Below, in pieces: positions 12,712 to 24,890 of a stretch of 64,000 nt of DNA. The notes beneath the pieces were generated by a model, which was given only the letters and a program-made list of their open reading frames with translations, ran no database searches and was not told the origin of the DNA. Location: assembly GCF_009905375.1 (NCBI RefSeq), contig NC_133657.1:60929227-60993226 (forward strand), given 5' to 3'. Every line of letters starts with the position of its first letter. Position 1 is the stretch's first letter. Source of the DNA: Apium graveolens. Lineage: Eukaryota > Streptophyta > Magnoliopsida > Apiales > Apiaceae. The position numbers and the translations under genes are program-made.

Positions 12712-13132
12712 CTGGTATGACAATCCTGGATTGTCATACCGATTGTCATACCAGGCAAAAGAAAGGAAAGAAAAAAACAGAAATAAAAGAAATAACAAAA
12801 TAAACACTGAGTATATATAACTGGTATAACAATCTGATAGTCATACCGATTGTCATACCAGTATAAAATAAAAGAAAAAATATATATATATATATATTGT
12901 TTATAACTGGCAAGATAATTGATAGTCATACCGATTGTCTTGCCAGTATAAACTATACTGAAAAATACTAATATGACAATTATATATCGAAATGACTTTC
13001 AGCAAGACAATTTCAATTGTCTTGCCGATTGTCATTCTGGAAATAAACCGATTTCATGAAAATAAGTATATATATATAAGTACTGAAATGACTTTCAGCA
13101 AGACAATTTCAATTGTCTTGCCGATTGTCATT
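12712..13132. repeat. Array of five perfect hairpins upstream of the env-like ORF
   Basis: Units at 12712-12754, 12821-12861, 12907-12946, 12991-13037 and 13087-13132. Each is an inverted repeat of a CTGGTATGACAAT or CAGCAAGACAAT arm around the core ACCGATTGTC or GCCGATTGTC. Spacing is about 80-110 bp. The same words fill 7713-7915 and 19652-19855 in the LTRs. Sirevirus non-coding regions are known for conserved palindromes. Confidence 0.85.
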
Positions 13133-13529
13133 TTAGTAGAAATACAATCAAATATGTACAGACTTATATAAATATATATATCTATGTACTGAAATTATAT
13201 AACAAATTAGTAAAACTGAAATACAGACTTATAATATTTACAGAAACAAAGACAATATATCAGAATTTATTATTTTTATTCTAAAAATAGATTTCTATTG
13301 AATTTTAGCAAATAAAATTCATAGAAAAATATTTTTAGAGAAAATAAAATATTCTGAGATATTTTAAATTAACAAGTAGGGAAAATAAAAACAGATAAGA
13401 TAATATAAATTACATAGAAATAAGCAAGAAATATGATAAAATGATAAAATAAATTTGCAAATGAATTTTTCATTTATGAAAAATTCATTTGTAAATTCAT
13501 TCAAGAACAGATCCCAGATATTAACTAAA

Positions 13530-16500
13530 TTAATCACTAAAACTATTCAACATGCCCAATTTACCAACTAATCTGGTAAATGTGGATTCATCAAGTGGTT
13601 TAGTGAAAATATCTGCTATTTGTTCTTCTGTTGGAACAAAGAATAGTTCAACAGTACCATTCATGACGTGCTCTCTAATAAAATGATACCTGATGTCAAT
13701 GTGCTTTATCCTCGAGTGCTGCACAGGGTTGTTGGTGATGGCTATTGCACTTGTATTGTCACATAAAATAGGAATTTTGTTCAATACAGAGCCATAGTCT
13801 CGTAGTTGGTTCCTAATCCACAAGATCTGAGCACAGCAGCTTCCAGCAGCAATATATTCAGCCTCGGCCGTTGAGTTGGAAACTGTTTGTTGTTTCTTGC
13901 TGTACCATGAGACTAGCCTGCTTCCTAGGAATTGACAACTTCCTGAGGTGCTTTTCCTATCAACAATACTTCCTGCGTAATCTGAATCTGTATATCCAAC
14001 AAGGTTAAAACCAGATTCTTTAGGGTACCAAATACCTAGATTTGGTGTTCCCTTAAGATATCTTAAGATTCGTTTAACAGCAACGAGATGAATATCTCTA
14101 GGATCCGCTTGGAACCTTGCACATAAACATGTAGCATACATAATATCTGGTCTACTTGCAGTAAGATAGAGTAACGAGCCAATCCCGTTCACATTTTTTC
14201 TTTTTCTTACATCTACCTTAATGGAGTTTTCACATGGTCCAAGCTTGACAGCTGTAGTTGATGGAGTCCTTGCTGATGCAGAATCCTCTAGATTGTACTT
14301 TTTGAGGAGTTCCTTGAGATACTTGGATTGACAAATAAATGTTCCATCTAACCTTTGATTTACTTGTAATCCAAGAAAGAACTTTAGCTCTCCCATCATG
14401 CTCATTTCAAACTTGCTGTGCATTAACTTAGCAAATCTCTTACAGAGATTATCATTAGTAGACCCAAATATTATATCATCCACATAGACTTGGACTAATA
14501 TAGTATCATTCTTATGTTTTTTAGAAAAGAGAGTTTTGTCTATGACACCTCTAATAAAGCTATTTTCAATAAGAAATTCAGAGAGTGTGTCATACCATTT
14601 TCTTGGAGACTGTTTGAGACCATAGATTGCCTTGAAAAGAAAGTAGACAAAATGCAAATGATCTGGATCTTCAAAGCCAGGAGGTTGCTCTACAGACACC
14701 TCTTCATCCAGCTTCCCATTCAGAAAGGCACTCTTGACATCCATTTGATAAACTTTAAAGTTTGAAAATGCTGCGAATGCCAGAAATATCCTGATGGCCT
14801 CAAGTCTAGCCACTGGAGCATAGGTTTCATCATAATCAATGCCTTCAGCTTGAGAATACCCTTTAGCTACCAGTCTTGCCTTGTTTCTTGTAACCACACC
14901 ATCTTCATCTAGTTTATTCCTGAATACCCACCTAGTACCAACAGCTTTCTTGTGTACAGGCCTAGGTACCAGTTTCCAGACTTGTTGACTTTCAAACTGA
15001 TTGAGCTCATCTTGCATAACAATCACCCAATCTGGATCAGTTAGTGCTTCTTCAATCTTCTTAGGTTCCATCTCAGAAAGAAATCCTGAGAACAGACACT
15101 CATTTTGAGTAGCACGTCTAGTTCTGACTCCAACATCTGGATCACCAATAATCAACTCAAAAGGGTGAGCTTTATTCCAGACAGTCTGTCTTGGAAGATT
15201 TGATCTTGATGATTCGCCTTGAAATTCATTGTGATGTTGTGTCCTACTAGATGATCCTTCAGTATCTCCCCCTGAGTTATTGCCATATTGACTTGAAGAT
15301 TCTCCGTCAGTAGCAGTGGTATCTTCATTGTTGCCAAAGTTTCCATCACTATTACCTTGAGTATCATCATGATTAACAGGTTCTTCACCAGCAACAACCT
15401 CAGGTTCTTGACCATGTTCTGATTCTGAATCTGACGTATCATCAAACTTCAGTTTCTCAGAAGGATCTTCAGTTTGGATACTAGGGAGTTTAGTGTCATC
15501 AAATGTAACATTGACACTTTCAGTTACTTTGTGTTGATCAATGATATACACTCTATATGATCTTTTTCCATATCCAACAAAAATACCCTCATATGCCTTT
15601 GCCTCGAACTTACCACGACGATCATCTCCATCCTTGAGCACGAAGCATCTGGCACCAAATACATGAAAGTATTTGATAGAAGGTTTTTGTTCATTCAAAA
15701 TCTCATAAGGAGTTTTCATGAAGTCTTTGTTGATTAGAGTTCGATTCTGAGTATAACATGCAGTATTGACAGCTTCAGCCCAAAAGTACATTGGAAGACC
15801 TGATTCACTTAACATCGTTCTTGCAGCTTCAATCAATGTACGATTCTTCCTTTCTACCACTCCATTTTGCTGAGGGGTTCTAGGAGCTGAAAATTGTCTG
15901 GTAATCCCTTTGTCTGTACAGAATCCATTGAGAAGTGCATTCTTGAATTCTGTCCCATTATCTGACCTTATTGCTCTAACAGGGACGTTAGAATCTAACT
16001 CAATCATCTTGATATAATCAATCACAACTTGTGGTGTTTCATCCTTAGAGTGAAGAAATAAAACCCACGTATACTTGGAATAGTCATCAACTATCACAAG
16101 ACAGTAACACTTCTTTGACATTGAAAGGATATTAACTGGACCAAATAAATCCATGTGCAATAATTGCAGAACACCAGTTATGGAAGATGTGTCAGTGCCT
16201 TTGTGACTTGCTTTCTTTGACTTTCCTTTCTGGCAAGCCTCACATAGTCCTTCTGGAGAGAATTCCAGCTGAGGCAGACCTCTTACCAATTCTCTTTTGA
16301 CAAGAGAATTCATTGTTTTGAAATTGAGATGAGAAAGTCTCTTGTGCCATAGCCAACTCTCATCTGACGATGCCTTTCCATAGAAACAATTGACTTCAAG
16401 ATTGCTTCCAGAGTTCATGTCAGCTACGAACAGATTTCCTTTCCGGATTCCCATTAAGGAGGGTTTTTCACTTTTCTTGTGCAGAATCTGACACTTCAGC

Positions 16501-16800
16501 TTGTCGAATAAAACATTGTAGCCGTTGTCACAAAACTGACTAATGCTAAGCAGATTGTGTTCAAGTCCTTGCACAACATATACATTTTCAATGATAACAT
16601 TTCCAGCTAGCAAACAGCCATATCCCTCCGTTAAACCTTTGCTGTTATCTCCAAAGGTAACCACTGGGCCAGCTTTCTCAACCACATTTGATAGCAGGGC
16701 TCTATCTCCGGTCATATGTCTTGACGATCCGCTGTCAAGAATCCACACTACCGGTTGTACCTGTTTAATGCCCTGCAATACAAATGGATTAGACCTTCTT
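13530..16800 (-). CDS. pol: Sirevirus Pol: protease-integrase-RT-RNase H, intact
   Basis: An uninterrupted frame; the open frame extends up to 17003, but its first ~65 codons overlap gag and are not Pol-like. Aspartic protease [14 protein letters not shown] (near 16733). Integrase zinc finger HKRLSHLNF ... [11 protein letters not shown], then the core with [16 protein letters not shown] and [14 protein letters not shown] has [44 protein letters not shown] and the catalytic YVDDIIFGS. RNase H has [20 protein letters not shown] and CDNTSAIA. It ends [20 protein letters not shown]. All catalytic motifs are present, which fits a young element. The frame is +1 relative to gag; the switch lies near 16,790-16,800. 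Confidence 0.93.
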
Positions 16801-16866
16801 CGGAACCCAAGCTTGGCTGGGTCTGACATTCTTGTAAAATTGGCCTTTATCAGGCAAAACAACATT

Positions 16867-19062
16867 CTAAATTTTAATATTCTCAACGTTCTCAATGACT
16901 GAACATTTGACCTTGTGAACAGCCTTGACAAATTTCTGTTTAGGCTTAGGCACAAATGTCTCCTTTCTATCTTTAGGAGGACTAGCAGTCTTAGACCTAT
17001 CATGCTTTCTATTATTCACATGCTGACGAGGAGTAGTCTTATCATTAAAAACATGCTTACCATTAAAATAAGCAAACATCAGATTAAAAGCACAAGACAT
17101 ACAATCCGGAACACCACATGCTTTATGAGAAGGATTAACAATAGGCAACTTATGCATGGTAGACATGGCATTTGTGTTATCCAACTCATGTGTGTCTGAG
17201 TTAGTCTCAGTTGCTTTCACAACCTTGACTGGAACTTTTGACACACTTGACTTGGAGACAGCTTTCCCATTAGCATTATCTTCAGCACGGATTTCTTCTT
17301 GAATAATAAAAGAGGTCTCATCAAATGGTTCAACAATTGATTCTTTATAGAGGGGTTCATCAACACCCTTAAGCACATGTGGTACTTCCCTGCCTTTAGC
17401 ACAGACATGAGGAGGGGAGTTTATGCCTAATTTTCCAATAGCAGCATTGTAATCATAACCTATACCAGATGTTTGATTAACAGCTTGCTTATTGTAAAAC
17501 TCTTTGGACTTCGAACAAGAATTAAAGTAAGCTTTAACCTTAGCCTCAAGACCAGTGATCTTGTCTTTAAGAATAGTTTCAAGTTTTCTATAACAGTCAA
17601 CTCTATTCTCTAGAAAAGACACTTGATCTTTTAATTTATCTTGATTAATGTGTACAAGTCTTAATTCATTGACCTCTTTCTCAAGGTCTTTGATTTATTG
17701 ATTTAACAATTCATTATCACGACGAGCACAATCTAAGGAACCTCCTAGATGATAAACTAATTCAGCATCAGTAAATTTTACCTCTTTTCTTGACGATGAG
17801 GTGCTTGCATCACTAGCCATGAGAGCAAGATTCCCAACTTCTTCATCTTCACTGTCAGTATCATCCCAGCTTCTTCCCTTTGCCAGGTAAGCCCTTTCAG
17901 ATTTACTCTTCTGATTAGAATCGTAAGAGTTCTTCCTAGCTTGTTTTGGCTTCCTGCATTCTGTGGCAAAGTGTCCCAACTCATTACAGTTGAAGCATCG
18001 AATGGTGCTTCGATCAACCATCCCTGTTTTATACCCACCACTGCTGGTGTTAGAGGATGAAGATCCACCTTTCTGGAATCTGTTGTAGTTGGACTTGTAC
18101 TTGAACTTGGGATTCCTTTTGAATCTGACATTTGAGAATCTCTTGACAATCAGGGCCATTGACTCATCCTCCAATTGCTCCAGTTCTTCCAAGGAATAAT
18201 AATCATCTCCTAATTGATTTGTAGTAGGAGAATCAAATTCTGCTACTATCACATTATCTTCAACCTTGGAAGACTGTACCATTTTTTCTGACTGTTGAGA
18301 TTGTTGTTGATATTGTGGTTGTTGTTGTTGTTCATCAGCTACTAGAGCAGTAGACGTGCTGACCACTCTTCCTTTCCCGTAAACTTCCTTCTGCTGAATC
18401 TGCTCCAACTCGTAAGTCTTTAACACACCATAGAGCCTTTCCAAAGAAATCTCACTCAGATCTCTTGCTTCTCTTATGGCAGTGATTCTATGTTCGAGAT
18501 GAGTTGGCAGTGTTAAAAGGAACTTTTTGTTGACCTCCCTGATGGAATAGTATTTACCATTAATGTTCAGGTTGTTGATCAATGCATTGTACCTCTCAAA
18601 CACTTCAGTGATTCCTTCCCCTGGATTGGATTTAAAGTATTCATACTCAGAGGTTAGGATTTCTAGTTTGTTCTCCCTAACTTCCTCTGTGCCTTCATTA
18701 ATAATCTCAATAGTTTCCCAGATATGTTTGGAATCTTTACAATTCATCACATGTCTATTCATCAGGGGATTAAGGGAATCTACTAAGATTAATTTAAGGC
18801 TAACATCCAGGGAAACTTCTTCTATTTCAGCAGGAGAGAAGTCCTCAGGATCCTTCACATAAGTTCTCGCTTTGGTGATCACCACATCATTTTCTATTAT
18901 CTCTGGTTCAATAACCATAGGAATTTTTGGACCCTTCTTCAACACTTACAAATATTTGGGATTAGCAACCTGTAAAAACAGTAGCATCTTCTTCTTCCAC
19001 ATAACATAATTTTCTTTATCGAAAAGTGGAATTTTAACGGTTCCAACTTTTTGTGTAGTCAT
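16867..19062 (-). pseudogene. gag: Sirevirus Gag with two premature TAA codons
   Basis: The natural start is ATG 19062 (MTTQKVGTVKIPLFDKENY), shortly after the primer site. The frame is broken by TAA at 18946-18948 and at 17695-17697, and closes at TAG 16867-16869. It contains a UBN2-type capsid region (WETIEIINEGTEEVRENKLE ... LLTLPTHLEHRITAIREARD), a Gln-rich stretch, a CCHC zinc knuckle CFNCNELGHFATEC near 18000, and a coiled-coil tail. The second TAA replaces a codon in a Gln-rich context, consistent with C-to-T (CAA to TAA). The element would need Gag from a relative or readthrough. Confidence 0.88.
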
Positions 19063-19146
19063 TATGAATTTTTTGAGTGAATAAAAAATTCAAGAAGTGA
19101 AAGAAACACAAAAGTCTAGGATCTAGATTTGTACGTTAATCAGAAG

Positions 19147-19158
19147 GCTCTGATACCA
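19147..19158 (-). other. Primer binding site (initiator Met tRNA)
   Basis: The - strand reads TGGTATCAGAGC two bases inside the 5' LTR, the usual copia primer site. Confidence 0.95.
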
Positions 19159-19160
19159 AT

Positions 19161-20468
19161 TGTTAGGTCCCAATTTGTTTGTAGAAGGGGGGTTGAATGC
19201 AAACAATACCGTTTAATCGAATAAAATGCGGAATAAAATTGTGAAACAAAATTCAAGTTAAATAAAACTTTTATTAAACTTGAAAGGTGTTACAACTACG
19301 GTATCGGTTACAAGGGATTAATCTCAAATCAATTATTACAAATCTAGAATAAATTCGACATGAACTTTTTCTATTTTTGTAATTAAAAGATCAAATGCTA
19401 AATGCGATTTGAGATTAAGTTCTAGGGATTTTAATCCGCTAGATTGATACACAAGAACAAGATAAATATTTCTAGTTGATTGGATTTAACTTTACAATCT
19501 AGAAATTTAATCTTGAAGAAAAGCAGATGAAAAATAAAATGTTGAGCCTTTGGTTTCTGCTGAGTTCTTGACTTGTGTTTTTGTTGAATTATTGCATGAT
19601 ATCTTCTGCTGTGTTTCTGTTTGTTTAAGTAAACAAAACCATCTAGTTTACTCAGCAAGACTTTCGGCAAGACAATCAAATGAACTGGTATGACAATCCA
19701 TTTGAACTGGTAGGACTTTCGGTGAGACTATCCTTTTGAACTAGCAAGACAATCCCAATAGCTAGCAAGACAATCAGAATGAACTAGCAAGACTTTCGGT
19801 ATGACTATCAATTGTCATACCGATTGTCATAGTAGTTCAAATTAAAATTGTCTTACTGAATTATTAATAGATTTTAATCTAATAATAATTCTGAAAATCC
19901 TTAATATTAATTCTGAATTAATTAATCAATTAATTCAATTAATCAATAAATTAATCTTTGCAGATATAATTTATTTTCTTAATTAAATTATATGACTTAA
20001 TTAATTAATAGAGAATTAATATTAATCTTGAGCAGCAACCATTCTTCTGAAAATCTTCTGAAAATTACTGTCAAGTATGAATCAATTCCACCACTTCAAT
20101 GTTGACACTCGATGTACTGTCTGGTTCATGAGTGACTAACTTCCGTGACGTTTCTTCAAGTCTTGACCTTGATACTCTTGATTTTCTTCAGACTAAATCC
20201 TTGTAATTAATTGATACCCTGACGAGATCTCTGTCACTTGATTAAGTCCACAATCCTGATTTATATCACTGAGGCTTGATCAATTTCTTGAGCTTCTTCC
20301 AGTGAATTAAGTCTTCAAGTCTGTAGATGAATAATGTATCTTAACCCTTTGACAGATGTTACTATATGAGATCTTTCTGACGATAGATCCACTATTTACT
20401 TATTACATTCTTATTTGAGTTGAGTTAAATCCTCGAATAAACGAATAGGCTATGACATATGCCTTTCA
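19161..20468 (-). repeat. 5' LTR of the Sirevirus-type element
   Basis: 1308 bp, same length as the 3' LTR and about 99.5% identical by eye (differences near 19228, 19302, 19361, 19799, 20156, 20168, 20322). It carries the element's promoter on the - strand. Confidence 0.97.
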
Positions 20469-20473
20469 TCACC
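20469..20473. repeat. Target-site duplication TCACC (right)
   Basis: Matches 7217-7221. Confidence 0.95.
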
Positions 20474-20834
20474 CGCACAAATTCAATAACAAAAACAAGT
20501 CACCTCTATATCAATATGTATCAGTCGCATACATTGACAAAACTCGAAAAAGAAAATGTAAACACAACATAAACACTTTTATAATTCACAAGAATCACAG
20601 TCAGTGAACAATTTCTCAAAAGACACATAAAAATATGTTAAAAAATAAAAAAAATAAAAATCAACCACAAAATCAATCTAAACCCAGAAAAGTACAAAGC
20701 AGCATACAAAGCAACATGTAAATAAAAATAAAAAACCACCAAAATGAACTAAATAGTATAAATCACTTCATCATATGTGACCAATGCACAATATAATACA
20801 TAACGAAGGATAATTAAACAATAATAACATGATA

Positions 20835-21006
20835 TTAGTCACAGAAACAAACCGTAGGAGGAGATAGTAAATCTGTCTTCAATAAAACTTTAGATCTCTT
20901 TTTCTTCGAAGGAGATTTTGGTTTTTGTTTAGGCTTTTGCTTCTTCTTAACACTTATAGGGACCACCAGGTATGCTCTTACGAGCAGTGCGCCTAAGCCT
21001 GGCCAT
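20835..21006 (-). pseudogene. Basic exon-like block starting with a histone H3-like tail
   Basis: ATG 21006 opens MARLRRTARKSIPGGPYKC and then hits TAA. The third - strand frame continues at once with ISVKKKQKPKQKPKSPSKKK and further basic residues to TAA at 20835. One extra C in the CCC near 20970 would explain the shift. The start resembles the H3 tail (MARTKQTARKSTGG). A GT donor follows a Pro-Pro-Thr codon run near 20853. It lies on the same strand as the DUF1985 exon, across the copia insertion, so it may be exon 1 of the ULP-like gene. Alternatively it is the end of the neighbouring gypsy-like LTR region. Confidence 0.4.
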
Positions 21007-21029
21007 CTTCTTGCTTAACTGCCATGGTT

Positions 21030-24000
21030 AGATTAAAATAAAACATATGAGTATAAAACTCAGCAAGTAACTATAAAGCAGTTCTACGATATCAATTCAC
21101 AATATACTTTACCAAACTCAGGGCATTCTACTTTATTTGTTCTAGGTGGTAGATTTCCAGCTTTTGGGTTAAGGAAAGGTTTTGAAGGATAATGTGTGGC
21201 TTCCAAGGAACAAGGCTCAATGCAAGACGAAAGTCGACATTCATCACAAATCATTAAAGGATCAGAATAGATCTTTCAAAAAGAGGAAAGCAACAGTATT
21301 TCATTATATGGAATCAATCATATGATCAACAGATTTAAGAATCAGGGTTCTCGAGCTTTAAGCTTCACATTTAACATAATAAACCATTTTCATTTTCAAG
21401 AATCAATTTACTGAACAGAAAGTTTCAGTTCCCTTTTAAATAATCATTTAGAACCCTTGATTGGATCACTTTATCTTTCCATTTCATTATAATACGGGTG
21501 ATCAGCCCGTACCGACCTCCATCCGGTCTTTAAGGTACCAATCGGCATAATTTCAGCCTTAAGTTGGACTAGCCCCGCTAGCCTCTTACCATGACTGGAC
21601 TAGTCCCACTAGCCTCTTACGTCCCAATCCAATCCATCAGGAATTCATTTGGAAAACCTTGAGTTGGAAGAAAACAAATAGGTTTTCTAAAATCCATTTT
21701 ATCATTACAAAGAATATGAAATCATTCAGACTCTTTCGAGTCGAAACTCATTCTAAAGTCAAATTTTAAGAAAACAAAGTCCAGGGAATGATTCAAAGAT
21801 AAGCAAGGAACAATTCCTAAGGATTCGGTATCAAGGATAACAAGGTACTTAAGTTAGAGGAATCAACATCTGTTTAGGGACCAATAGGGTGATCAGGAAA
21901 TAAAGTATCATTAAACAGGGTTCGCAAGGATAATTATAGGGTTTAATACAATTCATGGCTTAATAAATAACTTGAACAGAAAGGATAGGTTATCAAAGGG
22001 TTGAATCAGTAAGCTTATCAATAACAGTATATCAGAATCAAAACAGGATATCTCAAGTCATTAACAGGGTTCATTAATTAGCACTTCATACTCTACATGG
22101 TATGAACATCAACCTCTCTATAATCATTTTCACAAGTACTGAGAGTTACTTGCCTGAATTTGCTTTCCTGAAGGTTGAACTACTGCCACCCAATATACTC
22201 TTTCCTTTCCTAGCCTGAATGCCCTCACGCTCCGAATCTACAATAAAAAAACCAAAACCTTAATCAGTTTCTCAACTCTTATTCCCAGAACGATCACTCA
22301 ATACGATAACTCGATTATATCCTTGACTCGAGTATACGAATATAGCTTATACATATAAGCACATAGCACATCACACGTCATATATATTTTACTCTTAACC
22401 TTTATATCTTTATATATACTTATCGATCGACGCGTACTTGTTTGACCTTAACCATTTCTCAAATCACACCAATATAACTCTTACGAGTACATGATTTATT
22501 CACAACTAAACCTTTTGCGACCATAACTGTCACTTATAGTTCTTTAATAACAAACCATTTAATCCCCTTTTTCTTTTATTCCTTAATTCAAACCATAACA
22601 ACAACCAATCACATAAATGAATCACATATCTCCTAGGATTTCACATGCAATCACTTAGCATGGTATTGGAAATCAAATCAGTCGCTTTTCTACTTATATA
22701 CCATTCGGCCATACACATAAAACACAAACACGTATACTCAATTTCAATCTCATATAATCAAACACAAATAATATAAATCACAAGAGTCATTTACGCAATT
22801 AAACTTCATCCTTTTTAATCAAAAATCTGAATCATAATCACATTAAGAATCCAAAATCCACACCTTCTTTTGATTATCAAAATTCGAACATAAACACCAC
22901 CCAATCATGGTCATGCAATCAAGTTCTCATTAGCCACTAAGATATTTAGCAAAATCAACTTAAGTCTCTTTTTAAGCCTAAGACCCATTCGGGTTTTTTC
23001 CAATAATCATGCATGCAAGGATAAATTTTGACATGTAAAGTCTTAAATTACATTTCCAACTTGTTTTAAACCTTTACTTAGTCATTCAATTCATTAAACA
23101 CCAAAACCAAGCATTACCTAGTGACTTCAACTTTAATCAATTCATTCAATCAACATGCATCCACTTAATTATCAAATTAATCCCTTCTAAACACATTTTC
23201 TATTCGGCAAAAATCCAAAATTCACAACTCAAGGACTAAACATTGACATGCATAACTTGATCTTCTTTAAAACTAACATGCAATTACTTTATATACTAAA
23301 TAAGCTAAGATCAAGTCATCAAATTCAATTCCCCTTTTTAATTAGCACAAAGCCGAATTATAACCCAATATGCAAGCCTTAATTTTTGATTTTCTAAGCA
23401 ACAAATCATTTACACACATCCAATTTCTCTTTTTAAAACAATCAATGCAATCCATTTATCAATCACATACTTGAGTTTCTAAAAATACAAAACCCTTTTT
23501 CAAACCTTCAAGAAACCAAAACATGCAAAGCTTAAAAATCAAATTATCATATCATAAACACTCCACCAGCTCTCCTTGGATCATAGCCGGTGGTGGTCGA
23601 ACTTAAGAGAGCCCGAAACGGGTCTCCTCTTGAGTTTTAAACCACATAATCCACTTGAATCCATTCTTATAGTTTTGTATCAACAAATCAATTTCCTTGA
23701 ACACAACCATAGAGATCAACATCAAAACACTTACACAATACTTACATGCAAATGGAAATTGAGATGTATACCAAAAATAGAGACTAAAGAGAGCAATATC
23801 TTTGAGTTTGAGTGAGGTTTGAGTGTTGCATGCAAGAGAGAGAGAAGAGCAATGGAGAGAGTCGAGAGAGAGAGAGAATGAGAGAGAAAAGAAAATGAGG
23901 GAGAGGGGGGGGAAAGGGTGCTCACGGGAAAGAAAGAAAGAAAAGGGGGGGGGGTGTGTTTATAAACTATCAAAGGCAAGGGCATTTTAGTAATCTACTA

Positions 24001-24890
24001 AATCCCTTTTATGCCTAATTAATTCTTTCTTTTTACTCAAATGTAATAAAAAATCAAATATAAAATATATCTCTCTCGGAAATTCGAAAATTATTACAAG
24101 TGACAATTTTAATACGTAGATCTCAAAATTAGCTTTTCAACCATTACTCATAATAGATTTTTGAGCGGACGGTTGATTTTATATGAAATTCGCAAGCTTG
24201 CCTTAATAAAAACATTTCCCACATAAAAATCAATTAAAATGCAATGACCACCAAATAAATCCATTCATTATTTTTAAAAAGTCTCTAGGACCACTATGAA
24301 GATAACAAAACAAATTCCATGTTTTTATCTTACTCAGATAATTTTATAAAAATGCATGAAGGTTAAATAAACCTTTATTTAAATCAAATAATTCCTTCAA
24401 ATTCATAAAAATGTCACAGAGCACATAGTCATGCACACAGACAAGCAATCACACATATACGGTCACATAACAACTCAGGTCTGATCAGAGAATTTGTCCT
24501 TCTTTAATCTTTTATCCTTTTTACGCGTATCGGGTCACGTTCAGCCTGACGGCCCGACGCTCAGCGTTTCGATTACGCTTCTCATTATCATTATCGACCG
24601 ACACGTCACTTAGGACAAAATACTTTATTTAAACATTCATTTCACTCAATCACACATAATTTACATTTTATATTCTTTAACTCCTTATTAGGACGGGTTC
24701 CGTTCTACCTGACGGCCCGACAACACAGCTTAACTCCTAAGCTGACTCTTTAAATTGGAACGTTTTTATTTACGCTCCTATATTCTAATATACAGCCAAG
24801 ACAATTAATCAACACTTAATCACATAATTAGAATTACATCACATAAAATATACTTTATTGACTTAATTACGTCGAAAAATTCTCATTCGT
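21030..24890 (-). repeat. Large gypsy-like LTR region (- orientation), non-coding
   Basis: No coding frame. Read on the - strand: a GC-poor upstream part with two similar GGGCCGTCAGG blocks (24551-24580 and 24695-24720), a TATA box TTTATAAA at 23959-23966, a strongly CT-rich leader (23950-23820), a long AT-rich stretch with splice-like signals, a TCCGGTC/TAGTCC hairpin-rich block (21480-21640), and a TTGCTGAGTTTTATACTCA stem-loop near 21060. This order is what I expect of long chromovirus-type LTRs. The ends and a TSD could not be fixed. Confidence 0.5.

Larger units (their letters stand above)
7222..20468 (-). mobile_element. Complete Sirevirus-type Ty1/copia retrotransposon, 13,247 bp
   Basis: Two 1308-bp LTRs in direct orientation (7222-8529 and 19161-20468) start TG and end CA on the + strand, and the element is flanked by perfect 5-bp duplications TCACC (7217-7221 and 20469-20473). 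In - strand order it has: 5' LTR, Met-tRNA primer site, gag, pol (protease, integrase, RT, RNase H), a hairpin array, an env-like ORF, a polypurine tract and the 3' LTR. The extra large ORF after pol and the gag with coiled-coil tail are typical of Sireviruses. I count about seven LTR substitutions (about 0.5%), so insertion was recent. Pol is open, but gag has two premature TAA codons and env-like has one TAG. Confidence 0.97.

Noticed and set aside
16780..16830. Intron or programmed frameshift at the gag-pol joint
   Set aside because: A GT...AG pair 22 nt apart is too short for a plant intron, and no slippery sequence is clear; only a +1 frame difference can be stated.
23731..23985. 84-codon - strand frame rich in Ser, Leu and Pro
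   Set aside because: Translation of the GA/CT-rich leader of the gypsy-like LTR.
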